Assembly (NCBI RefSeq): GCF_016901225.1
Contig: NZ_JAFEUL010000015.1
Location: forward strand, 1-64,000
From: Actibacterium sp. 188UL27-1
GTDB lineage: Bacteria; Pseudomonadota; Alphaproteobacteria; Rhodobacterales; Rhodobacteraceae
Reading direction: 5' to 3'
Length of the DNA stretch: 64,000 nt
This document shows, piece by piece, positions 24,425 through 35,500 of the stretch; the first letter of the stretch is position 1; the number at the start of each line of letters is the position of its first letter. The translations under genes and the position numbers were made by a program. Below the pieces are notes generated by a model. It saw only the letters and a list, made by a program, of their open reading frames with translations. It was not told where the DNA came from and did not search any database.

Positions 24425-26743
24425 TCACTTGCCTTTACAATCCTGGGCAAAAGGCTTGTCGGATTTCAGGGCATCGACCTGATCGGGAGCACCGCTGGTG
24501 AAGTCGACCTTGGGCGACTTGACCTTGAAGTGGGTTGCCTTGATCGTCACGCCCGAACTGTCGATGATAATTGTGCCGCCTGGGCCACCAATGATGAACT
24601 TTTCCTTGGCCTGCAAGGTGTGTTTGACCGTGCGGGTGAAGATCGAGCCCTTGGCTTCGGTATCGATGCTATCGCCGACGCGGGTGATCATCTTTTGGCC
24701 CACGCTGGTGGTGAAGACGCCGCCTACCAGCGTGTTCTTGGCAATGCCCACATGTTCGGTTGAGGCAAGACCGGTTGTATCGGCTCGGAACTTCTCCACC
24801 GTCGTGGAGGATGTCCCGGTGGCGGGCATGATCGAGCTGAGCAAGCCGCCAAGGGAGGCCGCCGTGGCCGCCTGATCTGCGCCGGCATCTTCCTTATGGG
24901 CACTTGAGCGCGAAAACGTGCCCTTTTTCATGATGGCGGCCAGCTCTTTCGGGGCCTCACCCACGCCTTGGACGATACCGGCAAAGCCAGGAAGGCCGCC
25001 GCCACTGGCGCCGACCTTGTTGGCACCCATTTTCAGGAATTTCCCGCCTGCGCCCACAAGGGGTGCCAGCATTTTCAGCAACCCGGCACCGGCCCCGCCC
25101 ACCATGGTGTTGGAGTTCGCACCCACACGCACCGACTGGTTTGCCCCGACCGTGAGCGAGACGTTGTTGCCCACGCTGTCCAGCCGGTTGGCAAGAACGT
25201 TGGCGCTCATGTCATTCAGCACCTTGACGGTATGATCCTTTTGGGCGTGGACAAAGACGTTCTCGCGCCCGGCCTCATCCTCGAACGAGATTTCGTTGTA
25301 GCCCGAACTCTGATGGGAATCCGACCGCAGGATCGATTTGGTCTTGTGCTGGGGCAGGGGATAGGGGGCATCGTTATTGCCGTTAAAGACACAGCCTGTG
25401 ACCAGGGGTTGGTCAGGGTCGCCTTCCAGGAATTCGACCACCACTTCCATCCCGATGCGCGGGATGACCATGCCGCCCCAACCTTTGCCCGCCCAGTTCT
25501 GGCTGACCCGGCAACGCATGGAATAAGCCTCTTCCCGGTCCCAGTGGAACTTAACGAGGATACGGCCGTACTCATCACAATCGATCTCCCCCTCGCCGAC
25601 AACGGCGGCGGTTTGCGGGCCATGAACGATGGGGCGGCACGTCTTGCAAGTGGCGGCAAACGGGGCCGCGGTTGGCGTCATCTCATAGGTGGCCGAATAG
25701 ACATCGCCGTGATCACCACCGCCAGACGTATAGCCCTGGTTTTGAAACGCATGGGTCGCGCCGAGGCACAGATATTCGACGCCCGCGCCACCTGGCGCAT
25801 GCTTGCCGTCAAGTACCACGCGGTTGCCCGCCCGCATGCTCATGACATCCCCTTTGGCCGCTTGCCGGAAATCGCCGCTTCGCTCCTGCATGGTGCGGGT
25901 TGAGACGACGCCAGACCCCTGGCCCTGGTCGGGATAGATACCTGGGTAATCAAAGCTTTCGATCTTGCCGTGGGTGTAACCGGCATCACCGGCCTGATCG
26001 ACCTCCATCGCCACGCTGGGGGTTTTGAAATTGTAGTCTGTCAGTCGTACTGCACCGGTGGTCATCCCGCGGGCCGCGGCCCATTCCCAGAAATGCTCCC
26101 GTTCGACATTGGTGCGGTGCTGTAGATCAATGAACTCGCGGCTACCGCCATCCACAACTGCAAAGCCTGCCATTTCATCGGTCAGGACCAGTGTGTGAAA
26201 GCCCTCACCATGGACGAAATGGTAGGAGATCCCGAACCGTTCCATCATCCGGCACGCGAAATCTAGGTCGCTTTCCCGGTACTGCACGGTGTATTCCAGC
26301 GTCGGATAACTGCCGGTCAGTTTATTCTCGTAAGTCTGATCACCGGTATAGGCATATTCACCCAGCAATTCGTCCAGGATCTCTTCCACGGTCTTTTCGT
26401 GCCAGATCCGCTGGTTGCGCCGCTTTCCGGCGAGCCAGAACCAAGGGCGCAGCATCAACTCGTAAATCGTGCCAGAGTCGTTGACCCCCACCCACCGGGC
26501 CTGTGTCACGATGCCGTCAAAGTTGGCCGGACCGTTGTCCTGCGTGAAAAGCGTTACGGTGGCATGTGTGCCCAGGATCGCGTCGAAGTTGAGGTCCGGT
26601 GTCGTGCTCAGTGCTTCGACCCGGTATTCGTAAAGGTCGTTCACATGGTCATGCCCGTCCATGCGGTGAAGCAGCAGGTTGTCTTCGCCCAGGACGGTAT
26701 CAAGACGCCCGATCCGGCGGTCTTGCGTCGGTTGGATATTCAT
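24425..26743 (-). CDS. vgrG: Type VI secretion system spike protein VgrG
   Basis: 772 residues from ATG 26743 (MNIQPTQDRRIGRLDTVLGEDNLLLHRMDG). The gp27-like part is typical (WFWLAGKRRNQRIWHEKTVEEILDELLGEY, RESDLDFACRMMERFGISYHF), then the gp5 OB fold (GEIDCDEYGRILVKFHWDRE, RVSQNWAGKGWGGMVIPRIGMEVVVEFLEGDPDQP) and the DUF2345-type beta-helix ending GGTIIIDSSGVTIKATHFKVKSP. No extra effector domain is fused at the C-terminus. The frame is open to 26791, but no better start is seen. No sheath, baseplate or membrane-complex genes lie in the window, so this is an orphan vgrG island that must use apparatus encoded elsewhere. Confidence 0.94.
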   Translation of the reverse strand: MNIQPTQDRRIGRLDTVLGEDNLLLHRMDGHDHVNDLYEYRVEALSTTPDLNFDAILGTHATVTLFTQDNGPANFDGIVTQARWVGVNDSGTIYELMLRPWFWLAGKRRNQRIWHEKTVEEILDELLGEYAYTGDQTYENKLTGSYPTLEYTVQYRESDLDFACRMMERFGISYHFVHGEGFHTLVLTDEMAGFAVVDGGSREFIDLQHRTNVEREHFWEWAAARGMTTGAVRLTDYNFKTPSVAMEVDQAGDAGYTHGKIESFDYPGIYPDQGQGSGVVSTRTMQERSGDFRQAAKGDVMSMRAGNRVVLDGKHAPGGAGVEYLCLGATHAFQNQGYTSGGGDHGDVYSATYEMTPTAAPFAATCKTCRPIVHGPQTAAVVGEGEIDCDEYGRILVKFHWDREEAYSMRCRVSQNWAGKGWGGMVIPRIGMEVVVEFLEGDPDQPLVTGCVFNGNNDAPYPLPQHKTKSILRSDSHQSSGYNEISFEDEAGRENVFVHAQKDHTVKVLNDMSANVLANRLDSVGNNVSLTVGANQSVRVGANSNTMVGGAGAGLLKMLAPLVGAGGKFLKMGANKVGASGGGLPGFAGIVQGVGEAPKELAAIMKKGTFSRSSAHKEDAGADQAATAASLGGLLSSIMPATGTSSTTVEKFRADTTGLASTEHVGIAKNTLVGGVFTTSVGQKMITRVGDSIDTEAKGSIFTRTVKHTLQAKEKFIIGGPGGTIIIDSSGVTIKATHFKVKSPKVDFTSGAPDQVDALKSDKPFAQDCKGK

Positions 26744-26889
26744 GGTGGCAAACTCGCTGTGATCAAAATGATTATCACAACATTTAACCACTCACACAAA
26801 AACAACAAGTTGTATGGCCCATGAACAACTTAAGCCCCGGCATCGCATTTATGGAGACAATCGGGTGCCGTTTTGGAAATAGATCCCGC

Positions 26890-27669
26890 TTAGATTGAAA
26901 GCGCGGCTGACTGGGCAATACCGTTGAGATCTGGCGCCCCTTCCGGCCCGATCACGACATAGCGACCACCGCCATTGGCCCATGAAACAAAGTCAAATCC
27001 GCGTCGTGTGCTTTCATTGAAAGACGGCTTACCGGGCGCTGCGCCTGGTTCATTGGCTTGAAAGCATAGCGCAAAGACCGTTCCATCCGCCTTGCGATAC
27101 ATGAGCTGCGCCACGGGCTTGCCACCGGCAACAAGCAGCCGACCGCCTTCGAATGTCAGACCATATTCCGCAAGATCGGGGATGTTGAACGACGTCCCCA
27201 CCGTTTTGCCCAGCCATGCTTTCAGGTGATCAGCCTCGCTGGCGGGCACCTCGACCAGGTGCCGGACCTGTTGCGCGTAGACCTCGTGATAATCGGCGAT
27301 GTCATCCAGCCAACTGGCCTTGGCGACCGTCACGGTGCCGGGACCAAGGTTTTGCGCCCCCCAATATCCGCCAGCACTGCCCAAGGCCAACAGGACCAGA
27401 CCGGCTGCGATGCGCCCCGACCAGCTTGGCCCGACAGCGACCATTTCATCAACAGGCATGTCGCGCAGTTTTTGGGCCAGACCGATGGGCACCGGCGTCT
27501 CCAGCATCTCGTCAAACATGCTGCTGGCGGTGTCATCGGCCTCCATCAACCGTTCCAGTTCGGCCTGGGCCTCAAGGTCGGTTTCCAGCAGGGCAGTGAT
27601 CTCGTCAGTCTCGTCCGGTCCCAATTCGCCGTCGAGGAAAGCGCTCAGCTTTACGGAAAGATCGGTCAT
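26890..27669 (-). CDS. Anti-sigma factor of the adjacent ECF sigma
   Basis: 259 residues. The N-terminal ~75 residues form a short helical domain (MTDLSVKLSAFLDGELGPDETDEI) like the sigma-binding part of RskA/ChrR-type regulators, without a HxxxCxxC zinc motif. One transmembrane segment at about 86-105 (IAAGLVLLALGSAGGYWGA) is followed by a periplasmic domain of about 155 residues (FNIPDLAEYGLTFEGGRLLVAGG), a fold common in anti-sigma factors annotated as transmembrane regulators. It overlaps the sigma gene by 4 nt (ATGA). Confidence 0.85.
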   Translation of the reverse strand: MTDLSVKLSAFLDGELGPDETDEITALLETDLEAQAELERLMEADDTASSMFDEMLETPVPIGLAQKLRDMPVDEMVAVGPSWSGRIAAGLVLLALGSAGGYWGAQNLGPGTVTVAKASWLDDIADYHEVYAQQVRHLVEVPASEADHLKAWLGKTVGTSFNIPDLAEYGLTFEGGRLLVAGGKPVAQLMYRKADGTVFALCFQANEPGAAPGKPSFNESTRRGFDFVSWANGGGRYVVIGPEGAPDLNGIAQSAALSI

Positions 27670-28178
27670 GGCGTTGCCCCCTCGGCAGGGCTCAGCAAAG
27701 CGGACAGTTCCTTTCGGGCGCGGTGAATGCGGCTCATTACCGTGCCTATGGGCATTTCCAACAGATCTGCCACCTCCCGGTAGCTATATCCTTCTGAACA
27801 GACCAGCATAAGCGGTTCGGACAATTCGGCAGGCAATGTGCTTACATGGGCCACCACCTGTTGCGCCATCAAGGTCGTATCCGAATCCTCCCGCGCGACC
27901 AGTTCATGACTTTCATCGGCGGGAATCTGGCCCTGGCCAACGCGGACCTTGCGCTTGCGTGTTTCGCTGATCCACTGGTTGCGCAGGATGCGAAAAACCC
28001 AGCGATCCAGCGGTTGGGTCGGGTCATAGTAGGACCACTTCAAAAGGGCGGTGGCACAGGCATCCTGCACCAGATCATCTGCATCCGCGGCGGACCGGGT
28101 CAGGGTCATGGCAAACCGCCTTAGCCGCGGCAGCATCGAGATCAGATCGGATTTAAAGCGCTCAGGGGTGCTCACCAT
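27666..28178 (-). CDS. ECF-family RNA polymerase sigma factor
   Basis: About 170 residues. Region 2: MLPRLRRFAMTLTRSAADADDLVQDACATALLKW (with the DLVQD motif) and DRWVFRILRNQWISETRK. Region 4: STLPAELSEPLMLVCSEGYSYREVADLLEMPIGTVMSRIHRARKEL. It is co-transcribed with its anti-sigma gene. Start is uncertain: ATG 28178, or GTG 28175 which is better spaced from GAGGG; the frame stays open up to 28340. The target promoter is unknown; the divergent TPR protein gene is a candidate. Confidence 0.9.
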   Translation of the reverse strand: MVSTPERFKSDLISMLPRLRRFAMTLTRSAADADDLVQDACATALLKWSYYDPTQPLDRWVFRILRNQWISETRKRKVRVGQGQIPADESHELVAREDSDTTLMAQQVVAHVSTLPAELSEPLMLVCSEGYSYREVADLLEMPIGTVMSRIHRARKELSALLSPAEGATP

Positions 28179-28657
28179 ACCCTCGTCTTTTTGTTCAGCA
28201 TCCCCTGCCGGGTGCCACACATCACCCGTTTTCTGATCGCTGACAACCCATGGTGCCATGGAAGTCGCGAAATGCGGCTTTGCTATCGGTCCCGCCAGGG
28301 ACATGCCATCCACAGTTGCAGCCAAAGTCACACTAATCACCGTCTGAGTTGTCTCTGCCTGTACTACGTCTGCGGGGCGGCGAATATTCCGTCATTTGCG
28401 GAAAAGTCCGCTCACGCCGCTGTGATCAAAAAAAATCGGATCCCGATGAAATAAACCACAACCCTGGTCCGTATCCCTGTCACAGCGGCACTGACGGGGG
28501 CCGGCCAGTCACCAAGATGGTCCATCCCAACGCGTAACCAGTATGTCGGCCCCGTTCGGTGACGCTGTGGAGAATAGACCAGATGGAGCAGGAAGCGATC
28601 TTGTTGAGCAGGCTGGTTGCTCCATGTTTTAAAACGACGTCCTTGAAAGGAAATGTA
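28179..28657. other. Divergent intergenic region between ECF sigma operon and TPR gene
   Basis: No convincing gene, although the sigma reading frame is open to 28340 and could hold a longer N-terminus. It must contain the promoters for both sides; I could not pick a clear -35/-10 pair. Confidence 0.4.
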
Positions 28658-29191
28658 ATGCGTTCTCTTGTTGTGATCCTCGCCTTGATTGCCCCGGTTA
28701 CCGCCATTGCGGCTGGCAGTTCCAGCGCCACCCCTCCGAAATCGACCAAGACCACGACGGTCTGCCAGACCGGCCTGATCTTTGATGAAAAGGTGCGCAA
28801 ATGTGTCGCGCCCAAGGAAAGCAGCTTGAGCGATGATGGTCTGTACCAGGCCGCTCGCGAGTTGGCCTATGCTGGTCGCTATGATGACGCGCTGACGGTG
28901 CTGGCTGAAATGTCGGATCAGTCTGAAAGCCGCGTTCTGACCTATTATGGCTTCACCCACCGCAAGGCTGGCCGGGTCGAACAGGGCATGACCTATTACC
29001 AAGCCGCGTTGACGGCTGATCCCAACAATCTGCTGGCCCGCTCCTACATGGGGCAGGGGATGGTTATGCAGGGTGATATTGACGGCGCCCGCGGCCAGTT
29101 GCGCGAAATCCGGGCCCGTGGCGGTCGCGAAACCTGGTCAGAAGTGTCTCTGCGCACGGCGATCCAAAGCGGCCAGGGCTTCTCCTACTAA
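28658..29191 (+). CDS. Secreted TPR-repeat protein
   Basis: 177 residues from ATG 28658 with AAAGGA upstream. The signal peptide is MRSLVVILALIAPVTAIAAG. The next ~30 residues carry a CQTGLIFDEKVRKCV two-Cys motif, likely a disulfide loop. Then come about three TPR helices (LYQAARELAYAGRYDDALTVLAEM, LTYYGFTHRKAGRVEQGMTYYQAALTADPNNLLARSYMGQGMVMQGD). Probably periplasmic, as a binding scaffold. It is divergent from the ECF sigma operon with a 479-bp gap and ends at a clear terminator. Confidence 0.8.
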   Translation: MRSLVVILALIAPVTAIAAGSSSATPPKSTKTTTVCQTGLIFDEKVRKCVAPKESSLSDDGLYQAARELAYAGRYDDALTVLAEMSDQSESRVLTYYGFTHRKAGRVEQGMTYYQAALTADPNNLLARSYMGQGMVMQGDIDGARGQLREIRARGGRETWSEVSLRTAIQSGQGFSY

Positions 29192-29230
29192 CTTTATCAC
29201 TGCGGCCTCGCCGCCCCAGAATTGAACGTT

Positions 29231-29268
29231 CCGCTCAAAGGTGACGCTTTGGGCGGGGCTTTCGTTTT
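29231..29268 (+). terminator. Rho-independent terminator after the TPR gene
   Basis: CCGCTCAAAG (29231-29240) pairs with CTTTGGGCGG (29247-29256) over 10 bp, one G-T wobble, with loop GTGACG, followed by the T-rich tract TTTCGTTTT. It lies 40 bp after the stop codon and insulates the giant-protein operon downstream. Confidence 0.7.
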
Positions 29269-29550
29269 GCGGGCTGGCGGATGCCGCTCGTGTGACGCGA
29301 CCCGCGGATTGTTCCCCTTAACGCGATGCCCTGGGATGCTTCTGATCGGCACAGGTCTGCCGTGATGTGAAGATGCCATTGTTAATCAAAACTTCAAAAA
29401 CCACAGTACTTTATGGATTTGTCCACAAAAGGAAGATGCCGTTGGGTCACCAAACGCTGCTGAGTGGTGGACATATACAAATACAGGTTGACTTGCAGCC
29501 TCCAAAAATGCGGCAAATAAAAATGTTAACTATCGAATAATGAGCGTGAA
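29269..29550 (+). promoter_or_regulatory. AT-rich leader of the giant surface-protein gene
   Basis: The last ~180 bases are clearly AT-rich compared with the flanking genes (runs such as TTGTTAATCAAAACTTC near 29380). TTGACT at 29488-29493 could be a -35 box with a weak -10 around 29511-29518. No strong ribosome-binding site precedes ATG 29551. The AT richness is unlike the rest of the window and fits a regulated surface-protein promoter. Confidence 0.35.
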
Positions 29551-32500
29551 ATGGGTTTTCTAGGCAGCCGCGACGGTCTGACATCTGTAGACAACTTGGC
29601 CTGTACTCGCCTTGAGCGGGAATTGCTGGCCCTTGAGCCGCGCATCGTCTTCGATGCGGCGGCCGGTGTGGCCTTTGACAGCGAAACCGATGAGAATTCG
29701 GATCTGAACGACACGGCCCCGGTTGCAGATGATGGCGCGCAATCTGACGCTACCGAAAAGCTGGCAGGTGCATTTGCCGGTCAAAGCGCTTCGGACACCA
29801 CCGATGTCGTATTCATCGATGCCGATCTGGCGCAGGATGCCGCGTTGCTGGATGCGTTCAGCGATCAGGCGGAAATCCACGTTCTGGATCCATCGACGGA
29901 TGGTGTTGACCAGATCGCCGACACGTTGACCGGACGCTCCGATATCGACACGATCCACATTGTCAGCCACGGCGATGCGGGTCGGCTCGACCTCGGGGCC
30001 ACTGCGCTGACCGCAGATAGCATGGTTGGCCAACATGCCGATGCCTTGGCCCAAATTGGCACTGCGCTGTCGGATCAGGGTGACATTCTGGTCTATGGCT
30101 GCAACTTCGGCGCGGATAGCGAAGCCGTGACCACGCTGGCAGAGGCAACGGGCGCTGATATCGCCGCATCCTCCGACCTGACCGGAGCCGCCGCGTTGAA
30201 CGGTGACTGGGTGCTTGAGGTTGGTGCCGGCATGATCGAGTCTCAGACGGTCGCGGCGCAGGCCTTTGGCGGACTGCTCGTCGATACGGACGGCGACGGA
30301 ATCGATGATCCAGACGATATCGATGATGACGGCGATGGCATCCTTGATGAAAACGAAACGGTTCGCTTCACCCAATCGGCGACCACCCCATTGAATGACG
30401 GGGTCTACCCGACCGGGCAAAGCATTCAAGGCAGCTTACCGCTGACCGGTCTGGCGGATGATGGCTCAAACACCATGACGTTCAACTCTACCCTGAACGG
30501 CAGCACCACATACGGGTCCCGCGGTATCCGCTTCTCTTCCGGTTTCGGTGTCGACGAGATCTTTGAGGCCCAGCCCACCAATACAGATTTTTCTGGCAAC
30601 GACTTCGCGACGTATTCGTTTGGTTTTGACAACCCGGTTGTCGATTTCTCCATGATCGTCGGTGGTTTGAACAATTCCGATGCCGTGCAGTTCCAGGCGT
30701 TCAACGGCACGACGCCTGTCCCGCTTAGTGCATCGAACTTTTCGGCCATCGACCCGGATCTGGTCTTTTTCTCAGACGCGAACGGCCCGGGATATCAGAC
30801 GACGAATGGTGCGGGTGGTCTGGATCCAACAGTCAACAATCTGACCCTTACAATTGATGAGCCGATTACCGAGCTGCGGATAAAAAGTGCCAAATTCGAT
30901 GGGCGGGCGGGCACCGTCACGATCGGGATGTATGCCATCGGGTATTCGACCCTTGTGGATAATGATGGCGACGGGCGACCCGATAGCCTTGACCTCGACA
31001 GCGACAATGACGGCATTGCCGACAATATCGAGGCGCAAACCACCGCTGGCTACGACGCGCCGTCGGGCAGCGACACCGACCAGGATGGCCTGGATAACGC
31101 CTATGACGACACGCCGAACGGCAATTCGAACGGTGCAGGCAGCAACGGCCTTGATCCGGTAGATACAGATAGTGACGGCGCGGACGATATATTTGACCGC
31201 GACTCCGATGGCGACGGTCTGCTGGATCAGGTTGAGGCCGGGTTTGGCGCTGTCTCCAACACGACCGACACTGATCAGGATGGCTTGCTGAATGTCTTTG
31301 AGAATGGCAGCACCAATGACGGCTACAACACCAATGATGGTGTTGTTCCGCTGAATGGTACCCTGACCGATAGTGATAAGGATGCGGTGTCGGGTTCGAT
31401 CACGCCGCTGGTCAGTGATCTTGACTACCGCGACGCCCAGAATGACATGGATAGCGATGGCGACGGCACGCCTGACAGAACCGATCCTGATGATGATAAC
31501 GACGGGATCCTCGACACGGTCGAGGATCAGGGCACTGATGTCGCCTTTATCGACAATTCAAACGCGCGGATCAGTTCCACCAACTTTAGCGATACCGTAA
31601 CAGATACGGCGACCATCCAGGACATTCTGCTGGATGGTGTGAATGCCACCCTCACGGTGACCGAGGCACCGGGGAACAATCCCAACCAGCTGCGGCTCAC
31701 ACGGTTGGGGTTCCGCGAAAGTTCCAACAGCTATAATGACCCGCCGGTTTTCTCGGAAAATCAGGCCGGTATCGGGATCTTCACCAACCGGATCGAAACC
31801 GGCAGCGTACCGGGCACGGGCCGTGTCGATTACGTGATGACCTTTGAGGCGCCGGTGACCGAACTGACATTGCATTTTGCCAATGCCGACCGTGCCGCCT
31901 ATCAGTTCACCGGCAATCATGCGGAAAGCCTGCTAACGGGCGGGACCGAAGCGACCTATGACCCGCTGACCCGGCGGCTGGAGGATTCAAATCCGGCGAC
32001 CACCGGCAACCGGTCGCGGGACGCCTTTGGCTCGATCAGTATCCAGTCAACCGACGGTGAGGGCCTGACAGAGATCCGGTGGAGCCGGGTCATCAACAGC
32101 GAACAGGAAACCGGGATCGACCCGAACTCCTTTACCTTCACCGGTCGCGCCTTTGTGGATACCGACGGCGACGGTCTGCGGGACTCGCTGGATATCGACA
32201 GTGACAATGACGGCATCACCGACACGGTCGAGGCCCAGGCGACCAACAATTATCAGGCCCCCTCGGGCATCGGTGCCAACATAAACGATAACACCACTGC
32301 CGGGTTGGATGATAATTTCGGGTCCGGGTTCACACCTGTGGATACCGATGGGGACTCCATTCCGGATTACGTCGATACCGATAGCGACAATGATGGCGCC
32401 ACCGATCAACAGGAAAGCGGGCAGGCTGCTGCCACCTCGACAGATGATACTGACGGGGATGGGTTGCTGGATGACTATGAAGGCGCCGACGACGATGACG

Positions 32501-35500
32501 GCTTTGACGTCAATGATGAAAACCTCGATGCGACCAATACCAATTTCGCCTTTCCACGCGATGGCGCGCTGAATGCAGATGGTTCAAACGCTGTTGCCGG
32601 TAGTATCGATCTGAACTTTCGCGACAATGATGCGGATAATGACGGCATCGCCAACGGGTTTGATATCGACGCTGACAATGACGGTATCATCGATATTGAG
32701 GAATTCGGGGATCCCGTTACTCTCACGCCAGCCCTGTTCGGTCTCACGGCGAATTCGGCCGATGTTGATGTGCCTCCGACCGATGTGAGCGCTCAATTCG
32801 GGCTGCCCGCCGGCAGCGTCATTGTTGAGATTGTCGCGGCCAATGTCGGTAATAACGTCTTCATCTCAGGAAGTACGGCCACCAATAACGGGCCAGAGTT
32901 CAAGATCACCGGCACTGTGGCAACCTTTGTCGACATCGAACATGGTCGGTTCATCACCGGTCGGAATTCTGACGGCCTCGTCAGCCTTGACGGCTCGCCA
33001 TACAAATTCCTGTCGGACCTCAATCCGGGTTATGTCGCCAGCCAGGACGGCAATGAATACAGCGTCACCCGCACATCGAATGTTCCAGGCAATGACGAAC
33101 GTTTTCGCTGGCAGTCCACAAATCCTGTCAGCAATTTTCAGGTCGTCACGACTTCGCCGAACTTTGACTCCGTGTTCTTTGTCAAACTGCGCCCTGTGCT
33201 GGACAGCGACGGCGATGGTTTGGGGGATTACCTAGACCTTGACAGCGATGATGACGGGATCACCGACAACCTGGAGGCGCAGTTGACCGATGGCTACATA
33301 GCGCCGTCGGGCAATGATGCCGACCAGGATGGCCTGGATGACGCCTACGATGACGATGACACCGACAAGGGACGCAGTGCGAGCGTTGGCCTGGTCGTGG
33401 TTGATACCGATAGCGACGATACGCCGGACTATCTGGATGAGGACAGCGATGGCGATGGCACCAGCGATCAGGCGGAATCCGGTCTCACGGCAGCCACAAG
33501 TTCCGCGGATGCGGATGGGGATGGTCTGCTCGACGATTATGAGCGAAACACGCCAAACGATGGCTACAACGTCAATGATGGGGTTTTGCCCCTGGATACG
33601 ACGCTGCCGGACACTGATAATGACGCCGTAAGCGGCAGCATCATCCCCTTGGTCCAGGACCTTGATTTCCGCGATGCCGACGATGCGACTGATACGGATG
33701 GTGACGGGGTCATCGACGTTGTCGATATTGACGATGACAACGACGGCATCATCGATACCGAAGAAAAGGAACCGGTCGAAGTGCTGGGCCTTGAAACGTT
33801 TGATTTCCCCGGGGATCAAAGCGTGGTCAGTCGACCCTACACACCGGATGCCGGGGATAACCGCCTTGTCGTCGTTGTCGTCAGTTCCGAATATCTGATC
33901 GGTAACGGGACGGGCACGACCCAAAATGCCACGGTGACCTTCGGGGGCGTTCAGTTGGAGCAAACCGCCCTCAACTACGGCGATCCGGGTAACAACCAGC
34001 GCAACAACTACCTGGCCACCTATGTCTTGACCGAGGCGCAAGTGGCGGGCCTGTCAGGGTCGCCAACCCTCCAGATCTCAGCCCAAGGCGGCAGCCAGCG
34101 CTTCCAGGGCTTTGTCACCACGCTGGAAAATGCCGACCAGCAGACGGTCTTTCCGGCCAGCACATTTGAAACCCCCGGCTCAGGTAACACGAATTTCACC
34201 AGCGGTCCGGTGATAACGGAACCCGGCGATAGCCTGCTGGTTCTTGCCAATACCGGTGCCAGTGGGGCCAATTTCACCTTCAATCAAGGGACCGAGATTG
34301 CAGATTTCGGCGGCACCGATGCCGCTGTGGGTGGCGCTTTAGTCAATGTCACAGATCCGGGCTCTACCACGGTCACTGGGTCGATCACGAATGCGATCCG
34401 CGGCAGCGGCGTTGTGTTGCGGATCGCCAGCGGGATCGACAGTGATGGCGATGGGATCGCCGATCACCGGGATATCGATGCGGATAATGATGGCATCACC
34501 GATAATATCGAGGCCCAGACCACCCAAGGCTACATCGTGCCAACCGGCAACGATACCGATAGGGACGGCCTGGATAATGCCTATGACGACACGCCCACCG
34601 GCAATCCGAACGGTGCGGGAAGCAACGGGCTCGACCTCGTTGATACGGATAGCGACACGACAGCCGATTATCTGGACGCGGACTCCGATGGTGACGGCAC
34701 CGACGATGTAGCCGAACGCGGCGATGGCGGCCCGGCCAGCGCATCGGGTGGGGACACGGATAAGGACGGTCTGCTCGATGTCTTTGAAGGTATCAACAAT
34801 AACGATGGCTTCGACGTCAATGACCAGAATGTCGACACGACCGGTACGACTGTGGATCAGTTCAATCTGGCAGGCGTTCCGGCGCTGAACGCCGATGGGA
34901 GCAACGCGGTCCCGCTGACCAGAGACCTTTTGTTCCGTGACGTGAATGACGGGCCGGTGGCGGTGCCGGACAACCTCACCGTGACAGAGGATCAACCCAG
35001 TCCCGGCAGCGTCAACCTGGTTGGCAACGATACCGATGCAGATGGCGACACGCTCACCATTGCCTCCGCAACGGTCGATATCGATGGCGATGGCACGCCC
35101 GATCCGATCACGCTGAACACCGATATTGCCCTGACCGGGGCGGGGAATGTGGCCATCGGGACGTTGCGGATAAATTCGAACGGGACGGCGACCTTCCTGC
35201 CCGCGGCAAACTATGACGGGGCCGTGCCGCAAGTGGCTTACGTGACCCAGGATCCTGGCGGTCTGCAGGCCAGTTCCACCCTGAATATCAGCATCACGCC
35301 GGTGAACGATCCTCCGGTGGCAGTTGGTATCGTCCTCAATGAGGTGGAGGTTGACGGGGTCACGATCCAGCCCATCGAAGTTGCCCCCGCCTTTACCGAT
35401 ATCGAGGGGGAGGATATCGATTTCTTCCTGTCCCCTGGCACATCCCTCCCCACCGGCCTGTCGATCGATAACGAGACGGGCCAGATCACCGGCACACCTG

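Noticed and set aside
30280-34930. Periodic DNA repeats that might suggest CRISPR or a tandem array
   Set aside because: They are in-frame thrombospondin-type-3 and Ig-like protein repeats with variable spacing and diverged sequence.
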